A DNA stretch of 64,000 bases from assembly GCF_040932435.1 (NCBI RefSeq), contig NZ_JBFQGA010000008.1:62001-126000 (forward strand), read 5' to 3'. Position numbers and translations under genes: made by a program. The stretch comes from Kluyvera sp040932435 (GTDB taxonomy: Bacteria > Pseudomonadota > Gammaproteobacteria > Enterobacterales > Enterobacteriaceae). Below are positions 45,576-53,849 of the stretch, one piece after another. Each line of letters starts with the position of its first letter. Position 1 is the first letter of the stretch. Under the pieces are notes generated by a model. That model was not told the DNA's origin. It worked only from the letters and a program-made list of their open reading frames with translations, and did not search any database.

Positions 45576-47153
45576 ATGACTGATAATATTCATAAACATC
45601 GCATTCTCATCCTTGATTTCGGATCGCAGTACACGCAGCTGGTGGCACGTCGCGTACGTGAACTGGGCGTCTACTGTGAGCTGTGGGCTTGGGATGTTAC
45701 TGAAGCACAAATCCGTGAGTTCAATCCGAGCGGCATCATTCTCTCCGGCGGCCCGGAAAGCACCACCGAAGCCAACAGCCCGCGCGCACCGCAATACGTG
45801 TTTGAAGCAGGCGTACCGGTATTCGGCGTTTGTTATGGCATGCAGACCATGGCGATGCAGCTGGGTGGCCACGTTGAAAGCTCCAGCGAGCGCGAGTTTG
45901 GTTACGCTCAGGTTGAAGTGAAAACCGATAGTGCTCTGATCCGCGGTATTGAAGATTCTCTGACCGCCGACGGCAAACCGCTGCTGGACGTGTGGATGAG
46001 CCACGGCGATAAAGTCACGGCGATCCCGTCTGACTTCGTGACCGTTGCCAGCACTGAAACCTGCCCGTTTGCGATTATGGCGAACGAAGAAAAACGCTTC
46101 TACGGCGTGCAGTTCCACCCGGAAGTGACCCACACTCGTCAGGGTCTGCGTATGCTGGAACGTTTTGTCCGCGATATCTGCCAGTGCGAAGCGCTGTGGA
46201 CTGCGGATAAAATCATCGAAGACGCTATCGTGCGTATCCGCGAACAGGTTGGCGATGACAAAGTTATCCTTGGTCTGTCCGGCGGCGTTGACTCTTCCGT
46301 CACCGCGATGCTGCTGCACCGCGCGATTGGTAAAAACCTGACCTGCGTCTTTGTCGACAACGGCCTGCTGCGCCTGAATGAGGCAGAGCAGGTGATGGAC
46401 ATGTTCGGTGACCACTTTGGCCTGAACATCGTTCACGTCGAAGGCGAGAAGCGTTTCCTTGATGCGCTGAAAGGCGAGAACGATCCGGAAGCGAAACGTA
46501 AAATCATCGGTCGCGTGTTCGTTGAAGTATTCGACGAAGAAGCGCTGAAGCTGGAAGATGTGAAATGGCTGGCGCAGGGTACCATCTACCCTGACGTTAT
46601 CGAATCTGCGGCTTCTGCAACCGGTAAAGCACACGTCATCAAATCTCACCACAACGTGGGCGGCCTGCCGAAAGAGATGAAGATGGGTCTGGTTGAACCG
46701 CTGCGCGAACTGTTCAAAGACGAAGTGCGTAAAATCGGTCTGGAACTGGGTCTGCCGTACGACATGCTCTATCGTCACCCGTTCCCAGGTCCAGGTCTGG
46801 GCGTGCGTGTGCTGGGTGAAGTGAAGAAAGAGTACTGCGACCTGCTGCGTCGTGCGGACGCTATCTTCATCGAAGAGCTGCACAAAGCTGACCTGTACAA
46901 CAAAGTAAGCCAGGCATTCACCGTGTTCCTGCCGGTTCGTTCCGTGGGCGTAATGGGCGATGGCCGCAAGTACGACTGGGTTGTTTCCCTGCGTGCTGTA
47001 GAAACCATCGACTTTATGACCGCGCACTGGGCACACCTGCCGTATGATTTCTTAGGCCGTGTCTCCAACCGTATCATCAACGAAGTGAACGGTATTTCCC
47101 GCGTGGTGTATGACATCAGCGGTAAGCCACCGGCGACGATTGAGTGGGAATGA
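45576..47153 (+). CDS. guaA: GMP synthase (glutamine-hydrolysing)
   Basis: This 525-residue enzyme aminates XMP to GMP. The class I amidotransferase domain has the nucleophile in VFGVCYGMQTMA and His/Glu in QFHPEVTHT. The ATP-pyrophosphatase loop GLSGGVDSSVTAM and the C-terminal dimer domain are complete, including the last residues. So insertion of the neighbouring element has kept the reading frame intact. Confidence 0.98.
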   Translation: MTDNIHKHRILILDFGSQYTQLVARRVRELGVYCELWAWDVTEAQIREFNPSGIILSGGPESTTEANSPRAPQYVFEAGVPVFGVCYGMQTMAMQLGGHVESSSEREFGYAQVEVKTDSALIRGIEDSLTADGKPLLDVWMSHGDKVTAIPSDFVTVASTETCPFAIMANEEKRFYGVQFHPEVTHTRQGLRMLERFVRDICQCEALWTADKIIEDAIVRIREQVGDDKVILGLSGGVDSSVTAMLLHRAIGKNLTCVFVDNGLLRLNEAEQVMDMFGDHFGLNIVHVEGEKRFLDALKGENDPEAKRKIIGRVFVEVFDEEALKLEDVKWLAQGTIYPDVIESAASATGKAHVIKSHHNVGGLPKEMKMGLVEPLRELFKDEVRKIGLELGLPYDMLYRHPFPGPGLGVRVLGEVKKEYCDLLRRADAIFIEELHKADLYNKVSQAFTVFLPVRSVGVMGDGRKYDWVVSLRAVETIDFMTAHWAHLPYDFLGRVSNRIINEVNGISRVVYDISGKPPATIEWE

Positions 47154-47201
47154 TATACAGCTACCTCATAGCTCATCATATCTACTCAATTTAGTACATA
47201 A

Positions 47202-47228
47202 CCCTCTGTAAATACAGAGGGTTTTTCT
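47202..47228 (+). terminator. Terminator after guaA
   Basis: CCCTCTGTA and TACAGAGGG with a 2-3 nt loop, followed by TTTTTC. It lies inside the interval between guaA and the integrase where the left attachment site should be. Confidence 0.85.
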
Positions 47229-47288
47229 TTATATCACATCAAATCTATTCACTCTATCTCACTTTTTACGCCGGTATATGTGACGGTA

Positions 47289-47303
47289 TTACCTGTAAGG
47301 TAT
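47289..47303. promoter_or_regulatory. Phage operator copy at the guaA-side integrase
   Basis: TTACCTGTAAGGTAT has one mismatch to the phage palindrome TTACCNNNNNGGTAA. It lies 41 bp before the integrase start, inside a larger inverted repeat (GACGGTAT/ATACCGTC). Confidence 0.6.
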
Positions 47304-47344
47304 ACTCTCATACCGTCGAACCATGGATGTCATACGGGTGAAAA

Positions 47345-48595
47345 GTGCTTACCGATACAAAACTAAAAAATCTCAAGCCGCAGGAAAAACTCTATAAGGT
47401 TTCTGACCGTGACGGGCTATACGTTGCTGTCCTCACGTCAGGATCTGTTTCATTCCGCTATGACTACCGTATCAACGGACGCCGCGAGACCCTGGTTATT
47501 GGTCAGTATGGGCGTGACGGTATCACTCTGGCAGAAGCACGTGAAGAACTCAATGCAGCTAAAAAGCTGCTCAAGTCATGCCAGTCGCCAGCTGCAGCAA
47601 AACGTGACGGTATCAAAAAGATCCGTGGCGCTGAGACATTTGCGGTACATACCGACAGTTATATGAAACACGTCGTTCTTGCTGAAAGCACCAGGTCAAT
47701 GAAACAGGCTGTTATTGAACGCGACATCATGCCGGTACTTGGCAACAAGATGATGGCTGAGATAACCACGGGGATGGTTCGTGACCTGTGCGACAGAATA
47801 GTTGATCGTGGTGGGCGCGCTACTGCGGTGCAGGCTCGCGAAATAATTAGCAGTGTATACCGGTATGCAAATGACCGTGGCCACGGGCTGTTTAATCCGG
47901 CTGCTGACATCAAGCCATCGTCGATCGCCACATTCAAGCCAAGAGAACGGACACTGGGAGCAGAAGAGATCAGCTTGTTCTTCCGTTCGCTGGATGATGT
48001 CGGGGCCATGGGCACTATGAAAATGGCGCTCAAGCTGGTTATGCTTACCCTGGTACGAAAAGGCGAATTCACCAATGCGACATGGGATGAGGTGGATTTC
48101 AAAAAATTGACCTGGACTATACCGGCCGACAGAATGAAGGCTGGCCGTGCGCATGTTATTTACCTGTCTAAGCAGGCGCAGGATCTTTTAGTTGGCTTGC
48201 AGATGTGTGCAGGTGGTAGTGAATATCTTGTACCTGGTCGATATAACTTCAGAAAACCATTATCAAACGCCGCACTTAACTCTCTCATCGATAGGACTGT
48301 CGAAGCGATCAACAAGGACGGAGAAAAAATACAGCCTTTCACTGTACATGACATGCGCCGCACTGGCAGCACGCTCCTGCATGAAGCGGGTTATCCGTCT
48401 GACTGGATAGAGAAGGCTATTGCTCACGAACAGAAGGGGGTTCGTGCGGTATATAACAAAGCTGAGTACGCCCGTCAGCGTGAATACATGTTGCAGCAGT
48501 GGGCTGATATGGTTGATGCCTGGATTAACGGGGAGCATACAGACCTGGTGCCGTTCTCCCCGTCGAAGTTTGAAATATGGATGCAAAAAGGTTGA
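47345..48595 (+). CDS. Tyrosine integrase at guaA
   Basis: This is a 416-residue P4-type integrase. It has an N-terminal DUF4102 arm-binding domain (DRDGLYVAVLTSGSVSFRYD), a core-binding domain (residues 95-185) and a catalytic domain with Arg238 (LVRKGEF), His335 and Arg338 (HDMRRTGS), His361 (AIAHEQ) and Tyr370 (AVYNKAEY). It starts with GTG 191 bp after guaA and points away from it, as usual for integrases that insert at the guaA 3' end. It converges with the leftward phage operon. Confidence 0.92.
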   Translation: MLTDTKLKNLKPQEKLYKVSDRDGLYVAVLTSGSVSFRYDYRINGRRETLVIGQYGRDGITLAEAREELNAAKKLLKSCQSPAAAKRDGIKKIRGAETFAVHTDSYMKHVVLAESTRSMKQAVIERDIMPVLGNKMMAEITTGMVRDLCDRIVDRGGRATAVQAREIISSVYRYANDRGHGLFNPAADIKPSSIATFKPRERTLGAEEISLFFRSLDDVGAMGTMKMALKLVMLTLVRKGEFTNATWDEVDFKKLTWTIPADRMKAGRAHVIYLSKQAQDLLVGLQMCAGGSEYLVPGRYNFRKPLSNAALNSLIDRTVEAINKDGEKIQPFTVHDMRRTGSTLLHEAGYPSDWIEKAIAHEQKGVRAVYNKAEYARQREYMLQQWADMVDAWINGEHTDLVPFSPSKFEIWMQKG

Positions 48596-48611
48596 TGTCG
48601 TTTCTTTGTGG

Positions 48612-48920
48612 TTAAATGAATACGTCAGCCGGATCGCCGTGGGCGGCAGCGGCCTGGTTAGCCTCCCGGCGAAGGCTAAGAAATTGCCCAACCGGATCCC
48701 AACTACTAAGGATTGAATCCAAAGCGTTCTGGCTGTGACATGTCACAAGGCGTTGCTTCAATGCTAATGAGCAGGCCCGTATATTAGAGCGAGTCGGGCC
48801 AGCCATTTTCATGCAGAGGCAAAGTGTAATCAGCAGATCAGCATACTCGTCGGCAGACACAGCCAGCTCTGCGTCACCAATTCGTTTCTGTAGTTCAGGC
48901 AGTTTGTGTTTCAGGCTCAT
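48612..48920 (-). CDS. Phage protein of unknown function
   Basis: A 102-residue, mostly helical protein (MSLKHKLPELQKRIGDAELA). It is the last gene of the leftward operon and ends 16 bp from the integrase stop. I start it at 48920, overlapping the upstream gene's end, as its neighbours do. No recognisable domain. Confidence 0.6.
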   Translation of the reverse strand: MSLKHKLPELQKRIGDAELAVSADEYADLLITLCLCMKMAGPTRSNIRACSLALKQRLVTCHSQNALDSILSSWDPVGQFLSLRREANQAAAAHGDPADVFI

Positions 48921-49059
48921 TCTTTTTCTTACCCTGATTGTCAGTTGGTGCAAGCGGTGCGTTTCGCATCGTTGCAGATAGCATTTCTATTAGTGATGGG
49001 TATGTGCCAGCACGCACAATGCTCTCTCTTTCGTACTGCTCTGCATCTTCGCGCTTCAC
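48895..49059 (-). CDS. Small phage protein of unknown function
   Basis: A 54-residue protein from a GTG at 49059 with GGAGG upstream and a GTGA overlap with the methylase stop. It reads MKREDAEQYERESIVRAGTY at its start. Longer frames exist but lack a ribosome site. Confidence 0.55.
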   Translation of the reverse strand: MKREDAEQYERESIVRAGTYPSLIEMLSATMRNAPLAPTDNQGKKKNEPETQTA

Positions 49060-49649
49060 GCAGCCTCCGTTCTTACCGCCGGGACTACGAAGCCAGGAAG
49101 CAACTGAACCGCCGGCCCTTCGCACTGGTTACCCCAGACGTCGAAGCCATGCGATGACTGGCGGGCGAATAACTCGATGCGCGGTATGTCTCCAAGTAAC
49201 TGCACTAGCTTTTCCCGGATTACGTCAGGTTTGCGTGAGTTCTCTAGGCGCGATGCAGTGACATGCTGGCAGATCGAGGCGTCCATTCGTGCCGGCAGTT
49301 TTCCGCGCACCGCAAACAGGCAGTCTTCGCTGTTCGCTCTGGTCATGTGGCCCATGCCAATCGCACTGTTTCCTTTGTGCTTGTTGGTCTTGTGCCAGGT
49401 GAATCCCTTCATGGTCATTAGCCGGAAACCCCACGCTTCGACAACTTTAAGGGCTTCAACTGGCTGAGTAGGCACCCACCACATGGCCAGCAAGCAATCC
49501 TCTGCAGCTAGCTCCCAAACAGGGAGGCGACAGATATCAAGAACGCTCATTACTGGGTACTTAAATCCAGCTCCGCGATCACCATCAGCTGCCTTATCCC
49601 TATATGACCAAGGGGGGTCTGCATAAATAAGTGTGTACTTCTCGGCCAT
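49056..49649 (-). CDS. MT-A70-family DNA adenine methyltransferase
   Basis: A 197-residue member of the MT-A70 N6-adenine methylase family. The catalytic DPPW is in IYADPPWSYRDKA near residue 12, and the target-recognition part is short. Phage versions probably methylate phage DNA against host restriction or control gene expression. It overlaps both neighbours by 1-4 bp in the leftward operon. Confidence 0.82.
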   Translation of the reverse strand: MAEKYTLIYADPPWSYRDKAADGDRGAGFKYPVMSVLDICRLPVWELAAEDCLLAMWWVPTQPVEALKVVEAWGFRLMTMKGFTWHKTNKHKGNSAIGMGHMTRANSEDCLFAVRGKLPARMDASICQHVTASRLENSRKPDVIREKLVQLLGDIPRIELFARQSSHGFDVWGNQCEGPAVQLLPGFVVPAVRTEAA

Positions 49650-49804
49650 TATTTACTCCCTTTATCATTCAGCTTTTCAGCGACTCTCTGTGCGGCAATC
49701 GGATTTTTGATAATCAATTTGGCCGGTGTTAACCAACCACCGTGTTTCTCTGAATACCGAAGTGTGATTAACCCAACTGTTATGTCGCTGTGTGGGTTAG
49801 TCAT
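49649..49804 (-). CDS. DUF1317 phage protein
   Basis: A 51-residue protein (MTNPHSDITVGLITLRYSEK) matching the lambda early-left DUF1317 protein in length and in pattern: HxDI, VG.IT..YS and KNP..AQR.AE. Its function is not known. The stop overlaps the start of the MT-A70 gene. Confidence 0.75.
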   Translation of the reverse strand: MTNPHSDITVGLITLRYSEKHGGWLTPAKLIIKNPIAAQRVAEKLNDKGSK

Positions 49805-50096
49805 AAACCACCCCACGGCAGCAGATACCAGCGTAGTCACCAGACCGTAGCCCTTTGCTACGATCAATGCATTGCCCACGGCGAACAGCTATGCGAGCGC
49901 GTTCGATTTCACCTTTCGCGACATCCATACACTGAAGCCAGAGATGGGTAGCGAGTCTATATTGGCCTTTCAATTCGCGGTTAATGGCTTGCTTCTCGAT
50001 TTCCAGAGCCGCGGGCGTAACGGCAACAACTTTTGAAATCCTGCGCTGGGGTACATAGTCTTCGTGATACTTCTGCAGTTTTGAAAGTCGGTTCAT
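49797..50096 (-). CDS. ANR-family regulatory protein
   Basis: A 99-residue protein. Its centre (ALEIEKQAINRELKGQYRLA, then a W near 63 and RRGQC near 80) follows the ANR pattern of negative regulators of AraC-type activators: E..G.Y..A...W..A....A....E..RR..C. The start at 50096 has GGAGGG. It overlaps the stop of the small membrane peptide (ATGA). The target in this phage is unknown. Confidence 0.6.
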   Translation of the reverse strand: MNRLSKLQKYHEDYVPQRRISKVVAVTPAALEIEKQAINRELKGQYRLATHLWLQCMDVAKGEIERARIAVRRGQCIDRSKGLRSGDYAGICCRGVVYD

Positions 50097-50209
50097 CGTA
50101 TCCAACCCTCCCGAAATATAATCGCCAGCAGCATTAGCCAGGCGGATATGGCGGCCAGGTAAACTACCCATCCTGACCACTGTTCCCAGTATCGTTTCAG
50201 CGCTGTCAT
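50093..50209 (-). CDS. 38-residue membrane peptide
   Basis: This frame gives MTALKRYWEQWSGWVVYLAA, then a hydrophobic run ISAWLMLLAIIF and a basic end. It has one predicted membrane segment. ATGA overlaps at both ends (with the AlpA-like stop at 50206 and the ANR start at 50096) show that it is a real translated gene. Its role is unknown. Confidence 0.7.
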   Translation of the reverse strand: MTALKRYWEQWSGWVVYLAAISAWLMLLAIIFREGWIR

Positions 50210-50454
50210 GCTGCTGTGTTCATTGGTCGGTACTGGCGTTGATCAACCGGTGGCTTTTTTCCGCCGAACTCGTCAGGGCTGGCAGCCCTGCGTTCATCAA
50301 GCCACTTTTCAACTTCTTCCTGAGTCCATACACAGCGTTTATCAGTGATGTACCAACGTTTGGGGAAATCCCCATTTTTCTCCATGCGATCGATAGTGCT
50401 CATTGATAACGGCACCACCGCTAAAAGCTTTTTCCTTCCTAATGCACCTTTCAT
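50206..50454 (-). CDS. AlpA-family regulator / excisionase-like protein
   Basis: An 82-residue protein with a MerR-like winged helix: LSMSTIDRMEKNGDFPKRWYITDKRCVWTQEEVEKWL holds the typical AlpA S.STI.R....G.FP...... .W...EV..W pattern (the full stretch spans residues 16-52). In P4-type elements AlpA proteins act as integrase activators or excisionases. So it may serve the guaA-side integrase. Confidence 0.8.
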   Translation of the reverse strand: MKGALGRKKLLAVVPLSMSTIDRMEKNGDFPKRWYITDKRCVWTQEEVEKWLDERRAASPDEFGGKKPPVDQRQYRPMNTAA

Positions 50455-50502
50455 AGTTACCTCTCTTAGTGGTGCGGCGCCGTAACGCCGCGATGGTGTT
50501 GT

Positions 50503-51444
50503 TTACATGGGTACTTCGTTCAGTTCTTCGCGGCGGATGGTGTATACGTCGGTGGCGCGAGAAAGACGGTCATCATCAGCTGATAGCTTTTTGGCCACGT
50601 ATTTGTATGCGTTATCCAGATCAGCGACGGTGTTGTAGTTCATCGCTGCGCCAGAGAATGCCGTCAGAATTTCTTCAGGGTCACGGTCATCAACCTTCTG
50701 ATGTCTTTCCGCCTGCGTCTGCTCTGGCTTTGCATTAATCAGGTTATTCATCCCAGCTGCGGTGCTGCTTTGAGGTGTGATGTCACGCTCTACGCGTGGC
50801 TCCATCTCCTGCAATTCGTCAGGGGTATAGACGCCCATGATTACGTCAGGACAGTGCAGGCGTGACCAGCGCTTGGTTGCCAGGTAAGCAAGCTGTTGTT
50901 TAGGATCGCTCGCCCAAAGAGTTGAGTTGCGTACTTGGGCTTGAGACAGGAGCAATTCCAGAATGCGTGGTTCACCTTCACCCTTCATCGTCGCCCATAC
51001 ACGTACGCCGCATCCCGCTTCATCCTTCAGTGTCCATGCTGGTGCAATGTAGGTATTTCCCTTCTGAGATGTTTTCTCTACAAACTTGCCGATCACATTT
51101 TCCCACGGTCCGAACCACTCATAGTTGATGCGGTCTTTCGTTGGCGACATCGTGGTGATAACAGCATTTACCAACTGGGCCTCATAACCGAGAGTGCCGC
51201 TGACGACATGAGTTTTCTGCGCGACGGCGAATGGGTTCATACCCCACTGAGCAGCCTGCATTGCAACGGCCATACAATCTGCTGGTTTTCCGGCGAGGTG
51301 AGCCGGTACGGTAACGCGGCTTTGAGCCATGACCTCGGCAAACTTCATCAACTGGTTTAACCCTTCAGGGCTAAAAATGGTGGCAGCGGTTCCAGCGATA
51401 GATGTATCTACTGGTGCATTCATGGTTGTAATTTCGTTGCTCAT
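50503..51444 (-). CDS. recT: RecT-family single-strand annealing protein
   Basis: A 313-residue protein of the RecT/Bet-like annealing family. The conserved centre (QAAQWGMNPFAVAQKTHVVS, then GYEAQLVNAVI and ATKRWSRLHCPDVIMGVYTPDEL) is present. It anneals complementary strands made by the exonuclease. The start at 51444 overlaps the exonuclease stop by ATGA. An acidic C-terminal tail follows. Confidence 0.88.
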   Translation of the reverse strand: MSNEITTMNAPVDTSIAGTAATIFSPEGLNQLMKFAEVMAQSRVTVPAHLAGKPADCMAVAMQAAQWGMNPFAVAQKTHVVSGTLGYEAQLVNAVITTMSPTKDRINYEWFGPWENVIGKFVEKTSQKGNTYIAPAWTLKDEAGCGVRVWATMKGEGEPRILELLLSQAQVRNSTLWASDPKQQLAYLATKRWSRLHCPDVIMGVYTPDELQEMEPRVERDITPQSSTAAGMNNLINAKPEQTQAERHQKVDDRDPEEILTAFSGAAMNYNTVADLDNAYKYVAKKLSADDDRLSRATDVYTIRREELNEVPM

Positions 51445-52262
51445 ACGTACATATCCTGTTTGCGTGCCCACTCAGGGCGTTTAATTGTTTCAATGCCGCC
51501 CCATTCATCGGACTGGCGACACTGGTGATAGGTATTAATATCCCGGCGGAACAGTGCGTGTCCGGCGTCAACGTCAGGCGCATCAAGCTCGAACACGCGC
51601 ACCGGGTAACGACCGCAGTCGATGGTTTCGCTCACCGCCAGGAAGAAGAATCCGTGTGGCTCCCCGGTTGTATGCTGTGCACCTTCGCGGTACATAGCGT
51701 CCTGGACGTGGTAACGGAACTCATCTATGTGGCGCGAGAATCGCTCCATGTCGGCCACTTTTTTCACATCAAGAATTACCGGGTGATTCTTCAGCCGCTT
51801 GTCCGGTCTAATGCGGCACAGCTCGCCAGTCTCCGGATCCGTCCAATAGTGCGATGCTTCGCAGAAACCTTCCGCTTCCAGCAACCAGCGCGCAGCGGGG
51901 TGTGCCATTGTGCTATCGCGCATCAGCTGCAACTTACGGCCCTGCTCAGCATCCATAACCGTCATTCCCATTCCATCAACGTCGCGGAGGAAAGCGGCTT
52001 CTTCCTCTTTTCCGGCGGTAGTACGGCGGTTGAACTGTGGAGACACAATGAAGCGCTTATCGAATTCTTCCGGCTCCAGCAGCAGGCAGTGCAGGGCGGT
52101 ACCCATATCCAGAGCCTTCAGCTTTTCGGTATCTACTGGCGCCGATTTTTGCCACTGCAGAAGTGACGGACTTAGAGCAACCATATCCAGCTGCGACTTA
52201 CTCACGCCGTCACCGGCGTGGTAATCCTCGTTGCTGATATCGAAATAAATCCCCGGTTTCAT
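51441..52262 (-). CDS. RecE-type exonuclease (exonuclease VIII C-terminal domain)
   Basis: A 273-residue PD-(D/E)XK nuclease equal to the catalytic part of RecE (DUF3799). Motifs include SKSQLDMVALSPSLLQW, GTALHCLLLEPEEF and the DXK active site VILDVKKV. It resects double strands 5'-3' for RecT. E. coli RecE is much longer, but this short form is usual for phage. It overlaps both neighbours by 4 bp. Confidence 0.85.
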   Translation of the reverse strand: MKPGIYFDISNEDYHAGDGVSKSQLDMVALSPSLLQWQKSAPVDTEKLKALDMGTALHCLLLEPEEFDKRFIVSPQFNRRTTAGKEEEAAFLRDVDGMGMTVMDAEQGRKLQLMRDSTMAHPAARWLLEAEGFCEASHYWTDPETGELCRIRPDKRLKNHPVILDVKKVADMERFSRHIDEFRYHVQDAMYREGAQHTTGEPHGFFFLAVSETIDCGRYPVRVFELDAPDVDAGHALFRRDINTYHQCRQSDEWGGIETIKRPEWARKQDMYV

Positions 52263-52561
52263 GCCGCGTCCCTCGCACTGTCGATTTTGTCAGCCAGGTC
52301 AAGGCGCGCGATAATGCCGGTAAGCTCACGTTTGAATGAAGACATGACCTCATCGAACTCGCAGCTTTCACGTGCGGCTTCAAGTATTTCTGGTCGAACA
52401 CCGGCGCGGAGTAGTGAGCGCTCAAAGGTGTCATCAAGGTCAGACCCGCAAACTGCGTCGATAAGCTCAACATGACGCTCGTACAACTCTGAAGACAGCT
52501 GATAATCAGAACCAAATAACGCGATGATGTTTTTCAGGTTGTTGAATTGTTTGATATTCAT
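52259..52561 (-). CDS. Phage protein of unknown function
   Basis: A 100-residue acidic helical protein (MNIKQFNNLKNIIALFGSDY), start at 52561 with GAGGTG. It overlaps the exonuclease start by ATGA, so it is co-translated with it. It may be an accessory or inhibitor of the recombination pair; that is only context. Confidence 0.6.
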   Translation of the reverse strand: MNIKQFNNLKNIIALFGSDYQLSSELYERHVELIDAVCGSDLDDTFERSLLRAGVRPEILEAARESCEFDEVMSSFKRELTGIIARLDLADKIDSARDAA

Positions 52562-52569
52562 AAAACACC

Positions 52570-53553
52570 TCAGTATTTGATTGTTGTAGCTGGCACTTTT
52601 CCGCGAGCAATGGCGATAACACATGCCTTTGCCCAGTCTTCAGGTATTCCCTGATCAATCAGCGCCTGTACTGCTGACGCGTTAATCGTGCGACGATGTT
52701 CGACGTCGGCTGCACGGGCTGCAGTTTCCTCAGCGATGCGTTTTTCTTCCGCCAGTCGTGCTGCTTCTTTTTCCTCTTCTTCACGACGCGCCTTTTCTGC
52801 TGCTTCCTGTGCTTTGCGTTTCTCCGCTGCGATAGCTTCCTGCTTTTCACGTTCGGCGAGCTCAGCAGCAGCTTTCTTCTCGTCCTCTGCTTTTTGCACA
52901 GCGGCAATGCGATCGCGTTCAGCGTTCTCTGCCTTTAGCTTTAATTCCGCTTCTCGGCGCGCAGCTTCTACGCGTTCACGCGCGGCGTTTTCTTCTGCTT
53001 CACGCCTGGCCTGCTCAGCTGCCTGACGCTTCAATTCTTCTTCGTGAGCAATACGCTGGCGCTCCGCTTCAGCTTTTTTATCTGCCTGGTCACGGTCGAA
53101 TGCTTCGTTCATCAGCAAGCCAACTTCGTAGTCAGCTTCGAATTTCACTCGTTCTTCTTCAGCTTTTATCCGTGCCAGTTCTTCAGCCTTGATTCGTTCT
53201 TGCTCTGCTTCCCACTCAGTGGCGGGGCGACGGATTTCCACGGCCAGTGCATCCAATTCATCGCGCACCTTTTTGCGACTTGCATCTACGAGTGCCGGCC
53301 GTTTTTTCATTTCAGCAACCAACGCCTTACCCGCATCATCAATTACTGTTTTTGTGCGGCGAACGGTTGAGGCCATGCTGATATAAACGCCACGACCTTT
53401 AACCGTGTTTACGTCGCCAACGACAGATGAAGCTTTCTGGCGAATGTCAGCAATTAGGTTTGTGATGTAATCATCACTAATGAATGCCGCCTCAAGGTCT
53501 GCCGCGGCTGGCAGTGTCACCAAAACTAATTCTTTCGATTCACTCACTTTCAC
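52570..53553 (-). CDS. Coiled-coil phage protein
   Basis: About 327 residues. An N-terminal globular part (residues 1-110, ending RRPATEWEAEQERIKAEELA) precedes an Ala/Glu/Lys/Arg-rich coiled coil of about 170 residues, then a small C-terminal helical domain (INASAVQALIDQGIPEDWA). Phage proteins of the DUF1351 kind have this plan and lie next to recombination genes. I use the GTG at 53553, which overlaps the upstream stop (GTGA). GTG 53547 is an alternative with better ribosome spacing. Confidence 0.65.
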   Translation of the reverse strand: MKVSESKELVLVTLPAAADLEAAFISDDYITNLIADIRQKASSVVGDVNTVKGRGVYISMASTVRRTKTVIDDAGKALVAEMKKRPALVDASRKKVRDELDALAVEIRRPATEWEAEQERIKAEELARIKAEEERVKFEADYEVGLLMNEAFDRDQADKKAEAERQRIAHEEELKRQAAEQARREAEENAARERVEAARREAELKLKAENAERDRIAAVQKAEDEKKAAAELAEREKQEAIAAEKRKAQEAAEKARREEEEKEAARLAEEKRIAEETAARAADVEHRRTINASAVQALIDQGIPEDWAKACVIAIARGKVPATTIKY

Positions 53554-53696
53554 TTCCCCCAAATTTCGTCAGCGACTTCATTCGCTTCTTTCGTCACGAA
53601 TGCCCACTCAATGCCTTCCTGCAGGTCACGAAACTTCCAGCTCATAACCCCGCATGCTGTAACGCAGTACCAACCATTGATGAACTGCCATTGCAT
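53550..53696 (-). CDS. Small phage protein, first gene of the leftward operon
   Basis: A 48-residue protein (MQWQFINGWYCVTACGVMSW, ending ADEIWGK) with GAGGT 8 nt upstream and a GTGA overlap with the next gene. Its start lies 19 bp from an operator copy. Function unknown; the position is that of early inhibitor-type proteins. Confidence 0.6.
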   Translation of the reverse strand: MQWQFINGWYCVTACGVMSWKFRDLQEGIEWAFVTKEANEVADEIWGK

Positions 53697-53714
53697 AATC
53701 GTTACCTCAATGTG

Positions 53715-53729
53715 TTACCGATGAGGTAA
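53715..53729. promoter_or_regulatory. Phage operator (left promoter, downstream copy)
   Basis: TTACCGATGAGGTAA is a perfect outer palindrome. It lies just downstream of the predicted leftward promoter and 19 bp before the first leftward gene. Confidence 0.75.
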
Positions 53730-53757
53730 TAATTATTCACATGTGATTTGTTGTCAA
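53729..53757 (-). promoter_or_regulatory. Predicted leftward early promoter (PL)
   Basis: On the left strand a perfect -35 TTGACA (53757-53752) is followed 17 bp later by an AT-rich -10 region (AATTAT). Operators flank it on both sides. Confidence 0.6.
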
Positions 53758-53776
53758 TAGATATGACTTTAAAAAA

Positions 53777-53791
53777 TTACCCGAGAGGTAA
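53777..53791. promoter_or_regulatory. Phage operator (left promoter, upstream copy)
   Basis: TTACCCGAGAGGTAA, perfect outer palindrome, 20 bp upstream of the predicted PL -35. Confidence 0.75.
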
Positions 53792-53803
53792 AGGTGATGG
53801 CAA

Positions 53804-53829
53804 TAAAAAAGCCGCGCAATGGCGGCTTA
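53804..53829 (-). terminator. Terminator of the repressor gene
   Basis: On the left strand AAGCCGCC-ATTGC-GCGGCTT is followed by TTTTTATTG, 21 bp after the repressor stop. It separates repressor transcripts from the leftward operon. Confidence 0.8.
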
Positions 53830-53849
53830 ATTACTGAATTATAATGACT

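Noticed and set aside
44044..47036. Antisense open frames of 495 and 497 codons opposite guaB and guaA
   Set aside because: They mirror highly conserved housekeeping genes with strong codon bias. The translations are rich in His/Arg/Thr/Asn without any domain, and no ribosome site fits. They are shadow frames.
48895..49157. Several rightward frames of 76-107 codons across the left phage operon
   Set aside because: They lie opposite genes with tight ATGA overlaps and ribosome sites on the left strand. They show no ribosome sites or motifs of their own.
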